This document shows positions 40,360 to 49,109 of a stretch of 64,000 nt of DNA, in pieces; positions within the stretch are counted from its first letter, which is position 1, and every line of letters begins with the position of its first letter. The notes under the pieces are model-generated. The model made no database searches, had not been told where the DNA came from, and was given only the letters and a program-made list of their open reading frames with translations. The stretch lies in contig NZ_JARXYX010000037.1 in the NCBI RefSeq assembly GCF_029893585.1, positions 1-64,000 on the forward strand, read 5' to 3'. The stretch comes from Streptomyces sp. LBL (GTDB lineage Bacteria; Actinomycetota; Actinomycetes; Streptomycetales; Streptomycetaceae). The position numbers were made by a program, and so were the translations under genes.

Positions 40360-40619
40360 CAGTGGTTGTGCTCCGGGACGGGGATGCCATCTACCGATGG
40401 CCAGCGGGTACGGGGCTGCCATCTGCCGATGACCAACGGGACAGGGGTGTCATCGGACGATGAGCACCGGGGCAGGGGTGTCATCGGACGATGAGCACCC
40501 GGGACAGGGGCGCCCTCAGCCGATGAGTACGCCGATGGGTACCGGGACAGGAACACCCTCGACACCCGGCCCGCGGGCGCCGCGGGGCGGTAACCGGCGA
40601 GCGGAGTGCGGCGGGGCCA
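40360..40619. repeat. degenerate 31-36-base repeats between matA and matB
   Basis: This gap is made of about five imperfect copies of GGGGTGTCATCGGACGATGA-type units. Two are nearly identical (40442-40472 and 40473-40504), and older ones lie at about 40380-40440 and 40505-40550. Spacing is about 31-36 bases with no unique spacers, so it is a tandem repeat and not a CRISPR array. The matB ribosome binding site lies at its left edge. Confidence 0.75.
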
Positions 40620-41816
40620 TCAGGTGACGGGTGCGGTGGACGGGGACGGTGCCGACGGCGCGGGGGCGTTGGCGTTCGACTCCGTGGCGATGGGCGTCGG
40701 GGCGCCCTGACCGTCGGCCACCGGGACGGTGCCGGGGCCCGTGCTGTTGCCGGGAACCGTGGACGGCGTCGGCGTGGCCGGCGGGCCGGGGTCGGTCGGC
40801 GTCGGGGTGACCGCCGGGTCCGTGACCGTCGCGGTCGGCGTCGGAGTCGGCGTCGGCTGGGTCGGGCCGGTGACCGGGGTCGTGGCGGTGCCGGTCGGGG
40901 TCGGATCAGGGGTGGCCGAGGTGCCCGCCTTGGCCGACGTGCCCGCCTTGGCCGACGTGCCCGCCTTGCCGGGGCTGCTGGTGACACCGGACGCGGTGGC
41001 GCCGCGCGCCGGGGCGGTCGCGGTGTTCCGGTCGGCCGTCCGGATGGGGCCGAGCACACCACCGCCGGTGCCGGACGGCGACGCCGAGTCGGCGGGCAGC
41101 GGCGGGCTGTCGACCTTGCCGGCGGGCTTGCTCTGCTGCTGGCCCGGCACGAACAGCCAGGGCGCGTTGGAGTTGCCGGACAGCAGAGTGGCGACGATGA
41201 CGACGGCGTACACCGTGCAGGCCATCCCGACCGCGATACCCACCCGGCGGAACCGGCGGCTACGGCGACCCGACTCGTCCACGAACACCGGTACGTCGGA
41301 GCCGTCCTGACCGTCGCCCGGTTCGGCGGCGCCCTTGGCCTGCCCTACGAGCGACTCCTCCAACTGTTGACCAAGGCCGTCGAGTTGGACCGTCACCTCG
41401 TGCGGATCGTGGTCGGGATCACCTCCGCCGGACCCGCTTGCCTCCAGCACATCTTGGCCGAAACCTGACGAGGTGTGCTCCTCCCACGGATCCCGCACGG
41501 CGGCGTTGCGCGCGGCGGCCTCGGTGACTCCCGGGGACTCGCCGCCCGACGCGAGGATGTCGAACCGGCCGGACCGGCCGGACCGGCCCGGGTCCGGCAG
41601 ACCCCGGGCACCCCCTCCGGTCCCCGCCACTCCATCCGTCACGCCGACGGAGCGAACACCCTGGCTCGGGATTCCGCTTGCACCTCCGACCGGCCATCCG
41701 GTCCCACTGGTCTCCGGAAACGCCTGGGTACGGCCCTCCACAGCCGAAGAGCCCGGGCCCGATGCGACCTCGGGCCATTCCGGTTGGGCGTTTTCTCGCC
41801 GCTTCTTCACACGCAT
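40620..41816 (-). CDS. matA: MatA-like single-pass surface protein with Thr/Pro-rich tail
   Basis: A 398-residue membrane protein. The cytosolic N-terminus (about 1-185) is acidic and low-complexity. One helix (about 195-217, VGIAVGMACTVYAVVIVATLL) follows the stop-transfer-like RRSRRFRR. The outside part is a Ser/Thr/Pro-rich tail with repeats (AGTSAKAGTSAKAGTSA; TPTPTPTATVTDP). No enzymatic domain is seen. Position before the PNAG-type synthase matches matA (SCO2963, from memory), thought to work with MatB. GGGGGG sits ahead of the ATG at 41816, which I prefer to the ATG two codons upstream. Confidence 0.6.
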   Translation of the reverse strand: MRVKKRRENAQPEWPEVASGPGSSAVEGRTQAFPETSGTGWPVGGASGIPSQGVRSVGVTDGVAGTGGGARGLPDPGRSGRSGRFDILASGGESPGVTEAAARNAAVRDPWEEHTSSGFGQDVLEASGSGGGDPDHDPHEVTVQLDGLGQQLEESLVGQAKGAAEPGDGQDGSDVPVFVDESGRRSRRFRRVGIAVGMACTVYAVVIVATLLSGNSNAPWLFVPGQQQSKPAGKVDSPPLPADSASPSGTGGGVLGPIRTADRNTATAPARGATASGVTSSPGKAGTSAKAGTSAKAGTSATPDPTPTGTATTPVTGPTQPTPTPTPTATVTDPAVTPTPTDPGPPATPTPSTVPGNSTGPGTVPVADGQGAPTPIATESNANAPAPSAPSPSTAPVT

Positions 41817-42583
41817 GTTCATCCCCCCACAGGACCGTTCCGGGTGCGCCGACAACCTCGAACACCCGTCGCTCGACCAGGTCCCCACCCGCTCCGAGCG
41901 CCCCCATTATCACATTGTTCTCAGACCAAGAATGTAGCGCACAAGGAGGTTCCATGTTCGTCTCGTGTCAAGAATGCACGCTCAACAGGTCCACATCAAT
42001 GGCTTGAATCCATCCCTCGCTCGGCCGCCCCATCCGGCCTTCCTCGACCGACAGTTCGAGCGCACTCATGGTGCAGAGCGGTGATTCCGTGACACAACAG
42101 ACAGTTCCGTCACACCAGTGACACAAGCGACAGGCACACAGGTTCGATGGACGGCCGCGGCGCCGTCGCGGGCATGGCCGGAAAATCCACCACAGCAAGA
42201 ACCGGGTTCCGCGTCTTCGCCACGCCCTGGTGGGACCCCTCGTCCCCAGCGGCGAGCGGGACGGGCGGCGCGACCTCGACCCCCGTCCCTCGAACAGCGG
42301 GACAGTCGGGTTCGCTTCACTCCGGCGTGCACGGATTCCGGCGGCCTCGCGCACGACCTCGCCGGCGGGCACGCGGCAACACCGGCACACGGCACCACCG
42401 GCACGCGGACACGCGATCAGCACCGCCCGTCGAACCGCTTCACCATTTCCCGCGCAACCCATTGACGCTGTTACGCCTGCCACATACCTTCCACCGTCGA
42501 AGCGCTTCGACGTCACGCATCGAATGAGTTCGATGAACGCAGCGTGACGCCGAATACCCAGCCGACCCCCGTGGAGGCACTGG
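41817..42583. other. about 770-base gap between matA and the GH31 operon
   Basis: This holds the matA promoter region and the sugar operon promoter (see next entries). A 17-codon plus-strand frame at 41954-42007 (MFVSCQECTLNRSTSMA) has a perfect AAGGAGG site, and a 33-codon minus frame (41968-42069) reads MSALELSVEEGRMGRPSEGW and so on; neither is firm. An inverted repeat GTCAC-ACCA-GTGAC lies at 42109-42122. Larger frames lack codon bias. Confidence 0.4.
42462..42511 (+). promoter_or_regulatory. promoter and LacI-type operator of the GH31/ABC operon
   Basis: A SigA-type promoter is visible: TTGACG (42462-42467), a 17-base spacer, then TACCTT (42485-42490). The perfect 16-base palindrome GTCGAAGCGCTTCGAC (42496-42511) begins where transcription should start. 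Such even, centre-CG dyads are typical LacI/GalR operators. The LacI gene at the operon's end is the obvious ligand. Binding would block initiation. Confidence 0.8.
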
Positions 42584-43951
42584 ATGTTGACGGCTCGAAG
42601 GCGTGTGACAGTTCGACGGCGTGTGACGGCTCAAAGCGGTATGACGACTCGACGGCGTATGCCGGCTCGAAGGCGTATGACGGCCCTGGTCGCCGCGGCC
42701 CTGAGCGGAACCCTGCTCCTGACGGCCTGCGGCGGCTCGGACGGCGGCTCCTCCGACGGCAAGACGTTGAAGCTCTGGCACTACGAGGCTCCGAACAGCG
42801 CGATGGGACAGGCCTGGAACGAGGCCGTCAAGGAGTTCGAGGCCACCCACCCGGGCGTGAAGGTGGAGTTCGAGGCGAAGGGCTTCGAGCAGATCCAGAA
42901 GACCGCGCAGATGGTCCTCAACTCCTCCGACGCCCCTGACCTCATGGAGTACAACAAGGGCAACGCGACGGCGGGCCACCTCTCCCAGCAGGGCCTGCTC
43001 ACCGACCTCAGCGCGGAGGCGACGAAGCGCGGCTGGGACAAGAAGATCAGCGCGGGTGTCCGTACCACCAGCGTCTACGACACCGACGGCGTGATGGGCT
43101 CCGGCAAGTGGTACGGCGTGCCCGACTACGCCGAGTACACGATGGTCTACTTCAACAAGGACCTCTTCGCCAAGTACAAGATCCCCGAGCCGAAGACGTT
43201 CGACGAACTGACCGCCGCGATGGACACCTTCGTCGAGAACAAGGTCACCCCGCTCGCCAGCGCCGGCGCCGAATACCCCGCCCAGCAGTACCTGTACCAG
43301 CTCGCCCTGTCGAAGGCGGACCGTGCCTGGGTCGACGCCTACGAGCTGTACAAGGGCAAGACCGACTTCCACGACGCCGCCTGGACCTACGGGGCGGAAA
43401 CCTTCGCCGACTGGGTGAAGAAGGGCTACTTCGGCAAGGACTCCACCAGCGCGAAGGCGGAGGACGCGGGCGTCTCCTTCCTCCAGGGCAAGTCACCGAT
43501 CCTGTTCTCCGGCAGCTGGTGGTACGGCCGCTTCCAGGACGAGGCGAAGTTCGACTGGGGCACCTTCCTGTGGCCCGACTCGAACCTCACCCTCGGCTCG
43601 GGCGGCAACCTGTGGGTCGTCCCCAAGGGCGCCAAGAACAAGGACCTCGCCTACGACTTCATCGACATCACCCTGTCGAAGAAGATCCAGAACCTGCTCG
43701 GCAACAAGGGCGGCGTCCCGGTCGCGGCGGATGCGAGCGCCATCACCGACCCCAGGTCCAAGACCCTCATCGACCACTTCAACACCCTCTCCCGGCGCGA
43801 CGGCCTGGCCTTCTACCCGGACTGGCCGATCGCCGGCTTCTACGACGTCCTCGTCTCCGAGACCCAGAAGCTGATCACGGGCAACCAGAAACCGGACGGC
43901 TACCTGGACGCGTTGCAGCAGGCGTACGACAAGGACGCGCCGAAGCGATGA
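42584..43951 (+). CDS. sugar ABC transporter solute-binding lipoprotein
   Basis: A 455-residue carbohydrate-binding lipoprotein. Lipobox LLTACGG puts the lipid on C49. The n-region is abnormally long and Arg-rich (RRRVTVRRRVT..., MTTRRRMPARRRM) because of an 18-base tandem repeat with five copies (about 42587-42676). After a Gly/Ser linker the SBP fold begins at TLKLWHYEAPNSAMGQAWNE. A GGAGG site precedes the ATG. It is the first gene of a five-gene operon; the substrate is probably a xyloside-type oligosaccharide, given the GH31 enzyme. Confidence 0.9.
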   Translation: MLTARRRVTVRRRVTAQSGMTTRRRMPARRRMTALVAAALSGTLLLTACGGSDGGSSDGKTLKLWHYEAPNSAMGQAWNEAVKEFEATHPGVKVEFEAKGFEQIQKTAQMVLNSSDAPDLMEYNKGNATAGHLSQQGLLTDLSAEATKRGWDKKISAGVRTTSVYDTDGVMGSGKWYGVPDYAEYTMVYFNKDLFAKYKIPEPKTFDELTAAMDTFVENKVTPLASAGAEYPAQQYLYQLALSKADRAWVDAYELYKGKTDFHDAAWTYGAETFADWVKKGYFGKDSTSAKAEDAGVSFLQGKSPILFSGSWWYGRFQDEAKFDWGTFLWPDSNLTLGSGGNLWVVPKGAKNKDLAYDFIDITLSKKIQNLLGNKGGVPVAADASAITDPRSKTLIDHFNTLSRRDGLAFYPDWPIAGFYDVLVSETQKLITGNQKPDGYLDALQQAYDKDAPKR

Positions 43952-44928
43952 CGGTCACCGTCGAACACGGCGGGCGGGCGGCCGGCAAGCGGGACCGCAC
44001 CGGCCGCCCGCGCCGCCACCCCAGCCGCCGCCCCCGCGACTCCTACGCCCTGTTCCTGCTCCCCGGGGCCCTCGCCTTCCTCGTCGTGATCGTCGTCCCG
44101 TTCCTGATGAACACGGGCGTGAGCTTCACCGACTGGCAGGGCGTGGGCTCCCCCGACTGGTCCGGGCTCGCCAACTACCGTGAGCTGCTGGACGACGCGG
44201 AGTTCTGGGCGTCCTTCCGGCACAGCCTCTTCATGGTCGTCGCGATGGCGGCCCTGCCGACGGTGATCGGCCTGGTCCTGGCCGCCGCGCTGTTCGACCA
44301 CGTCGGCAAGCACTTCGGCAGCAGATGGGCAGCGGTCCTGCGGGCCTGCTTCTACCTCCCCCAGGTGCTGCCCATCGCGGTCGCCGGCATCGTCTGGAGC
44401 TGGATCCTCGCGCCGGACAACGGCTCCCTCAACGAACTCCTCAAGTCCGTGGGCCTGTCGTCCTGGCAGCAGGACTGGCTCGGCGACCCGGACCTCGCGC
44501 TGTACAGCGTGATGGGCGTGATGGTGTGGGTGCAGATCGGCTTCCCGCTGGTCGTCTTCATGGCGGGCCTGCAACGCGTCGACCCCCAGCTGTACGAGGC
44601 GGCCGAGCTGGACGGCGCCGGCTGGTGGCGCCGCTTCTGGCACATCACGCTGCCGCAGATCCGCCCGGAGACCTACGTCGTCCTCACCTGGTGCACGATC
44701 GCCGCACTCAAGGTTTTCGGCGCGGTGTACGTCCTGACGAAGGGCGGCCCGGGCGGGGCGACGAACGTCCCGTCCTACTTCTCCTTCACCACGTTCTTCG
44801 AGAAGACCCAGGTCGGCTACGGCGCCGCGATCTCCACCGTGCTCACCGTGATCATCCTGCTGCTGTCCCTGATCGGCCTGAAGCTCCAGACCCGCGCCGA
44901 GGACGCCGAGGAAGGGACCCGCACATGA
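43948..44928 (+). CDS. sugar ABC transporter permease (MalF type)
   Basis: A 326-residue permease with six helices and the EAA loop YEAAELDGAGWWRRFWHITLP. A basic Arg-rich tail (about 1-32) precedes the first helix. Its ATG overlaps the lipoprotein stop (ATGA). No ATPase is encoded nearby, so it probably shares MsiK. Confidence 0.92.
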   Translation: MTVTVEHGGRAAGKRDRTGRPRRHPSRRPRDSYALFLLPGALAFLVVIVVPFLMNTGVSFTDWQGVGSPDWSGLANYRELLDDAEFWASFRHSLFMVVAMAALPTVIGLVLAAALFDHVGKHFGSRWAAVLRACFYLPQVLPIAVAGIVWSWILAPDNGSLNELLKSVGLSSWQQDWLGDPDLALYSVMGVMVWVQIGFPLVVFMAGLQRVDPQLYEAAELDGAGWWRRFWHITLPQIRPETYVVLTWCTIAALKVFGAVYVLTKGGPGGATNVPSYFSFTTFFEKTQVGYGAAISTVLTVIILLLSLIGLKLQTRAEDAEEGTRT

Positions 44929-45749
44929 CGACCGCCCTCCGCCGCTACCCGGTCCTGGTAGCCCTCTGCATCGCGGCGCTCTTCATGGTGGTCCCGTTCG
45001 CGATCGTCGCCGTCAACGCGGTCAAGTCCCCCACGGAGTACGCCCAGAACGGCCCCCTCAGCCTGCCTGAGGGCCTCTACCTCGACGGCATCAAGGACTT
45101 CTGGGAACGCGTCGACTTCGGCCGGAAGCTGGCCAACTCGGTGCTGATCAGCGGGTCGGTGGCCGTCCTCGCGGTGGTCCTGTCGGTCCTGAACGCCTAC
45201 GCGATCGGCATCGGCCGGATCAAGGGCCGCACCTGGGTCCTGGCCTTCTTCGTCCTCGCGAACATGCTGCCGCAGGAGGCGCTGGTCTACCCCCTCTACT
45301 ACCTGAGCAAGGAGGCCGGCCTCTACGACACCAGGCTGAGCGTCATCATCGTGTTCACGGTGATCCAGGCGGCCTTCGGCACGTATCTCCTCTCCTCCGT
45401 CCTCGGCCAGTTCCCCCGCGAGATCCTCGAAGCCGCCCGGATCGACGGCGCGAACAAGTGGCAGGTGCTGTGGCGGATCGTCGTCCCCGTCAGCCGCCCC
45501 ACCATCGGCGTCCTGCTGGTCTTCTTCTTCATCTGGACCTGGAACGAGTTCCTGCTCCCCCTGGTCATGCTGATCTCCAACGACAACCAGACCGTGTCGG
45601 TGGCCCTCGGCGTCCTCCAGGGCCAGCGTCTGATGGACGCCACGATGACCAACGCGGCCGCCCTCCTCGGCATCCTGCCCGCCCTCGTCTTCTTCCTCCT
45701 CTTCCAGCGAACCCTCACCCGCGGCATCGCCGCCGGTGCCGTGAAGTAA
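44925..45749 (+). CDS. sugar ABC transporter permease (MalG type)
   Basis: A 274-residue permease with six helices and the EAA loop LEAARIDGANKWQVLWRIVVP, followed by the conserved WTWNEFLLPLVML. Its ATG overlaps the previous stop (ATGA). It pairs with the MalF-type permease to make the pore. Confidence 0.92.
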   Translation: MTTALRRYPVLVALCIAALFMVVPFAIVAVNAVKSPTEYAQNGPLSLPEGLYLDGIKDFWERVDFGRKLANSVLISGSVAVLAVVLSVLNAYAIGIGRIKGRTWVLAFFVLANMLPQEALVYPLYYLSKEAGLYDTRLSVIIVFTVIQAAFGTYLLSSVLGQFPREILEAARIDGANKWQVLWRIVVPVSRPTIGVLLVFFFIWTWNEFLLPLVMLISNDNQTVSVALGVLQGQRLMDATMTNAAALLGILPALVFFLLFQRTLTRGIAAGAVK

Positions 45750-45761
45750 GGAATCCCCCAC

Positions 45762-48074
45762 ATGAAGTTCACGGACGGCTACTGGCTGCTGCGTGAGGGC
45801 GTCACGACGGACCACCCCGCCGAGGTCCTCGACGTCACGGCGGCTGGGGGCACCCCCTCCGGGGGAGGCACCCTGGAGATCCACGCGCCCTCCCGCCCCA
45901 TCCGCAGCCGCGGCGACCTGCTGAAGGGACCGGTCCTGACGATCAGCGCGCACTCCCCCCTGCCCGACGTCATCGGCGTCACCTTCACCCACTTCCGGGG
46001 AGAGCGCCCCGAGACCCCCGAATTCGAGCTGGCCAAGCAGGAGTTCACCTCGCAGACGTCGTACGACGACGAGCACGCGACCCTGACCTCCGGTTCCCTC
46101 TCGGTCCGGTTCGCCCGCTCCGGCCCCTGGCAGGTCGACTTCCTCGCCCACGGCCGGGTCCTGACCAGCAGCGGTCCCAAGAGCATGGGCATCATGCGGG
46201 ACGCGTCCGGCGGTCACTATCTGCGCGAGCAGTTGGGCCTCGGGGTCGGCACGTCCGTCTACGGCCTCGGCGAACGCTTCGGCCCGCTGGTGAAGAACGG
46301 GCAGGTGGTCGACATCTGGAACGCCGACGGCGGCACGACCACCGAACAGGCCTACAAGAACGTGCCGCTGTACCTGACCGACGCCGGCTACGGCGTCTTC
46401 GTCGACCATCCCGGCAAGGTCTCCTTCGAGGTCGGCTCGGAGGCGGTGTCCCGGGTGCAGTTCAGCGCGGAGACACAGGAGCTGACGTACTACGTCATCC
46501 ACGGCCCCACCCCGAAGGACATCCTCCGCAAGTACACCGCCCTCACCGGCCGTCCGGCCCTCCCGCCCGCCTGGTCCTTCGGCCTGTGGCTGTCGACGTC
46601 CTTCACGACGTCGTACGACGAGGAGACCGTGACCTCCTTCATCGAGGGCATGCGGGAACGTGGACTCCCGCTCTCCGTCTTCCACTTCGACTGTTTCTGG
46701 ATGCGCGAGCACAACTGGTGCGACTTCCGGTGGGACCCGCGGGTCTTCCCGGACCCGGAGGGCATGCTGGCCCGGCTCAAGGAGCGGGGCCTGCGGGTCA
46801 GCGTGTGGATCAACCCGTACATCGCCCAGCGCTCCGCGCTGTTCGCGGAGGGCAAGGAACTCGGGCATCTACTGAAGCGGCCGGACGGGAGCGTCTGGCA
46901 GTGGGACCTCTGGCAGCCGGGCATGGCGATCGTGGACTTCACCAGTGCGGCGGCCCGCGAGTGGTACGCGTCCAAGCTGGAGGGGCTGCTCGCGCAGGGC
47001 GTCGACTGCTTCAAGACCGACTTCGGCGAGCGGGTGCCCCTCGATGTGGCCTGGTCCGACGGCTCCGACCCGGAGCGGATGCACAACTACTACACGTACC
47101 TCTACAACCGCACGGTCTTCGACGTGCTGCGCAAGCACCGGGGCGAGGAGGAGGCGGTCGTCTTCGCCCGCTCGGCCACCGCCGGGAGCCAGCAGTTCCC
47201 GGTCCACTGGGGCGGCGACTGCGAGGCGACCTACGAGTCCATGGCCGAGTCCCTGCGCGGCGGGCTCTCCCTCGGGCTCTCCGGCTTCGGCTTCTGGAGC
47301 CACGACATCGGCGGCTTCGAGGGCACCCCGACACCGTCGCTGTTCAAGCGCTGGCTGGCCTTCGGCCTCCTCTCCTCCCACAGCCGCCTCCACGGCAGCT
47401 CCACCTACCGGGTGCCGTGGCTGTTCGACGAGGAGTCGGTGGACGTGCTGCGCCACTTCACCCGGCTGAAACTGCGGCTCATGCCGTACCTGTACGAGGC
47501 CGCGCGCACCGCCCACACCGAGGGCGTGCCGGTGATGCGGGCGATGGTGCTGGAGTTCCCCGACGACCCCGGGTGCGCGCACCTGGAACGGCAGTACATG
47601 CTCGGCCCCGATCTGCTGGTCGCGCCGGTGTTCAGCGATGACGGCGATGTCTCGTACTACGTCCCCGAGGGCACGTGGACCCACTTCGTGACCGGGGGGA
47701 CGGTGACCGGGGAGACGGTGACCGGGGAGACGGTGACCGGGGGGACGGTGACCGGGCCGCGCTGGGTGCGGGAGAACCACGGGTTCTCCAGCGTGCCGCT
47801 CCTCGTGCGCCCCGGGGCCGTGATCCCGGTCGGCGCGGTGGCCGACCGGCCCGACTACGACCATGCCGACGGGGTCACCCTGCGGGCGTACGGTCTGGAG
47901 CGGGGGCAGCAGGTGGCGGTGCGGGTCGGGGACGTGGCCTTCACCGTCGTACGCGAGGGCGACCTGGTGCGTGCGTCCTGCAGTGATCCGGTCGCGCCCT
48001 GGGGGCTGGCCGTGGGCGAGCGTGAGGTGCGGGCGCCCGCCGGGACCGGGTTCCTCACCGTGGAGTGGGCCTGA
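45762..48074 (+). CDS. alpha-xylosidase, GH31 (YicI type)
   Basis: A 770-residue family 31 glycosidase. The catalytic nucleophile is D420 in FKTDFGERVP and the acid/base is D486 in HWGGDCEATYESMAES, with the same spacing as D416/D482 of E. coli YicI. LSTSFTTSYDEETV and FHFDCFWM are also YicI-like, so alpha-xylosidase activity on isoprimeverose-type sugars is the best guess; alpha-glucosidase is possible. No signal peptide is present, so it works in the cytoplasm on imported sugars. An insert near residue 645 repeats TVTGE/TVTGG from a 15-base tandem repeat (about 47689-47755). Confidence 0.9.
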   Translation: MKFTDGYWLLREGVTTDHPAEVLDVTAAGGTPSGGGTLEIHAPSRPIRSRGDLLKGPVLTISAHSPLPDVIGVTFTHFRGERPETPEFELAKQEFTSQTSYDDEHATLTSGSLSVRFARSGPWQVDFLAHGRVLTSSGPKSMGIMRDASGGHYLREQLGLGVGTSVYGLGERFGPLVKNGQVVDIWNADGGTTTEQAYKNVPLYLTDAGYGVFVDHPGKVSFEVGSEAVSRVQFSAETQELTYYVIHGPTPKDILRKYTALTGRPALPPAWSFGLWLSTSFTTSYDEETVTSFIEGMRERGLPLSVFHFDCFWMREHNWCDFRWDPRVFPDPEGMLARLKERGLRVSVWINPYIAQRSALFAEGKELGHLLKRPDGSVWQWDLWQPGMAIVDFTSAAAREWYASKLEGLLAQGVDCFKTDFGERVPLDVAWSDGSDPERMHNYYTYLYNRTVFDVLRKHRGEEEAVVFARSATAGSQQFPVHWGGDCEATYESMAESLRGGLSLGLSGFGFWSHDIGGFEGTPTPSLFKRWLAFGLLSSHSRLHGSSTYRVPWLFDEESVDVLRHFTRLKLRLMPYLYEAARTAHTEGVPVMRAMVLEFPDDPGCAHLERQYMLGPDLLVAPVFSDDGDVSYYVPEGTWTHFVTGGTVTGETVTGETVTGGTVTGPRWVRENHGFSSVPLLVRPGAVIPVGAVADRPDYDHADGVTLRAYGLERGQQVAVRVGDVAFTVVREGDLVRASCSDPVAPWGLAVGEREVRAPAGTGFLTVEWA

Positions 48075-49087
48075 TGGCGAAGATCACGGACGTGGCCCGG
48101 CACGCCGGGGTCTCCCCCAGCACGGTCTCCTACGCCCTCAGCGGCAAACGCCCCATCTCCGACGAGACCAAGCGCCGGGTGGAGGCGGCCATCCGCGAGC
48201 TGGGCTACCGGCCGCACGCGGGCGCCCGGGCGCTGGCCAGCAGCAAGTCGAACGTGCTGGCGCTGGTGGTGCCCCTGCGGACCGGCATCCACGTCCCGGT
48301 GATCATGCAGTTCGCGGTGTCGGTCGTGACGACGGCCCGCCGCTACGACCACGACGTGCTGCTCCTGACCCAGGAGGAGGGCGAGGAGGGCCTGCGCCGG
48401 GTCGCGGACACGGCACTCGTGGACGCGCTGATCCTGATGGACGTCCAACTGCACGACCCCCGGCTGCCGCTGCTGCGGGTGCTGGAGCGGCCGTCCGTGA
48501 TGATCGGCTTCCCGGCTTCCTCCGAGGGTCTGACCTGCATCGACCTCGACTTCAAGGCAGCCGGTGAGGCGTGCGTGGAGCATCTGGCGGGACTGGGACA
48601 CCGGGTGGTGGCGCTCGTCGGCTCACCACCGGAGGTGTACGTCCGGCAGACCGCGTTCGCCCAGCGCGTGGTCGAGGGCTTCACCGCCGCCGCCGACCGG
48701 CACGGGCTCGCCTCCTCGGTCCACCCCTGCGAGGCGGGCCCGGGCGCCGCCCGCCGGGCCGCCGGGCGACTCCTGCGCGAGCAGCCCGCGTTGACGGGCG
48801 TGGTCGTCCACAACGAGCCCTTGCTGGAACCCCTGATCGACGCCTTCGAGCAGCTGGGCCTACGCGTCCCCGGCGACCTGTCGGTCACGGCGATCTGCCC
48901 CGACGAGCTCGCGGGATCCGCCCGCGTGCCCGTCACCTCGGTCGCTCTGCCGTCGGCGGAAGTGGGCACACGGGCGGTGGAGCTGCTGATGCGGAAACTG
49001 GGCGGCGACCCGGACGTACCGGAGTCGACGCTGCTGGCGCCCCGGCTGACGGAACGGGCGAGTACGGCGCGGCGTCAGGTGTCCTGA
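48074..49087 (+). CDS. LacI-family repressor of the GH31 operon
   Basis: A 337-residue LacI/GalR regulator. The N-terminal HTH and hinge read ITDVARHAGVSPSTVSYALS and GKRPISDETKRRVEAAIREL, with the minor-groove-hinge Leu region ALASSKSN. The effector domain is a periplasmic-binding-like fold. Its ATG overlaps the GH31 stop by one base, so repressor and enzyme are made together. The likely operator is the 16-base palindrome at 42496-42511, and the inducer is probably the imported sugar. Confidence 0.93.
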   Translation: MAKITDVARHAGVSPSTVSYALSGKRPISDETKRRVEAAIRELGYRPHAGARALASSKSNVLALVVPLRTGIHVPVIMQFAVSVVTTARRYDHDVLLLTQEEGEEGLRRVADTALVDALILMDVQLHDPRLPLLRVLERPSVMIGFPASSEGLTCIDLDFKAAGEACVEHLAGLGHRVVALVGSPPEVYVRQTAFAQRVVEGFTAAADRHGLASSVHPCEAGPGAARRAAGRLLREQPALTGVVVHNEPLLEPLIDAFEQLGLRVPGDLSVTAICPDELAGSARVPVTSVALPSAEVGTRAVELLMRKLGGDPDVPESTLLAPRLTERASTARRQVS

Positions 49088-49109
49088 CCGGGACACCCTG
49101 CCATCGCGC

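Noticed and set aside
40380..40550. CRISPR array
   Set aside because: Units are contiguous and diverged, with no unique spacers and no cas genes.
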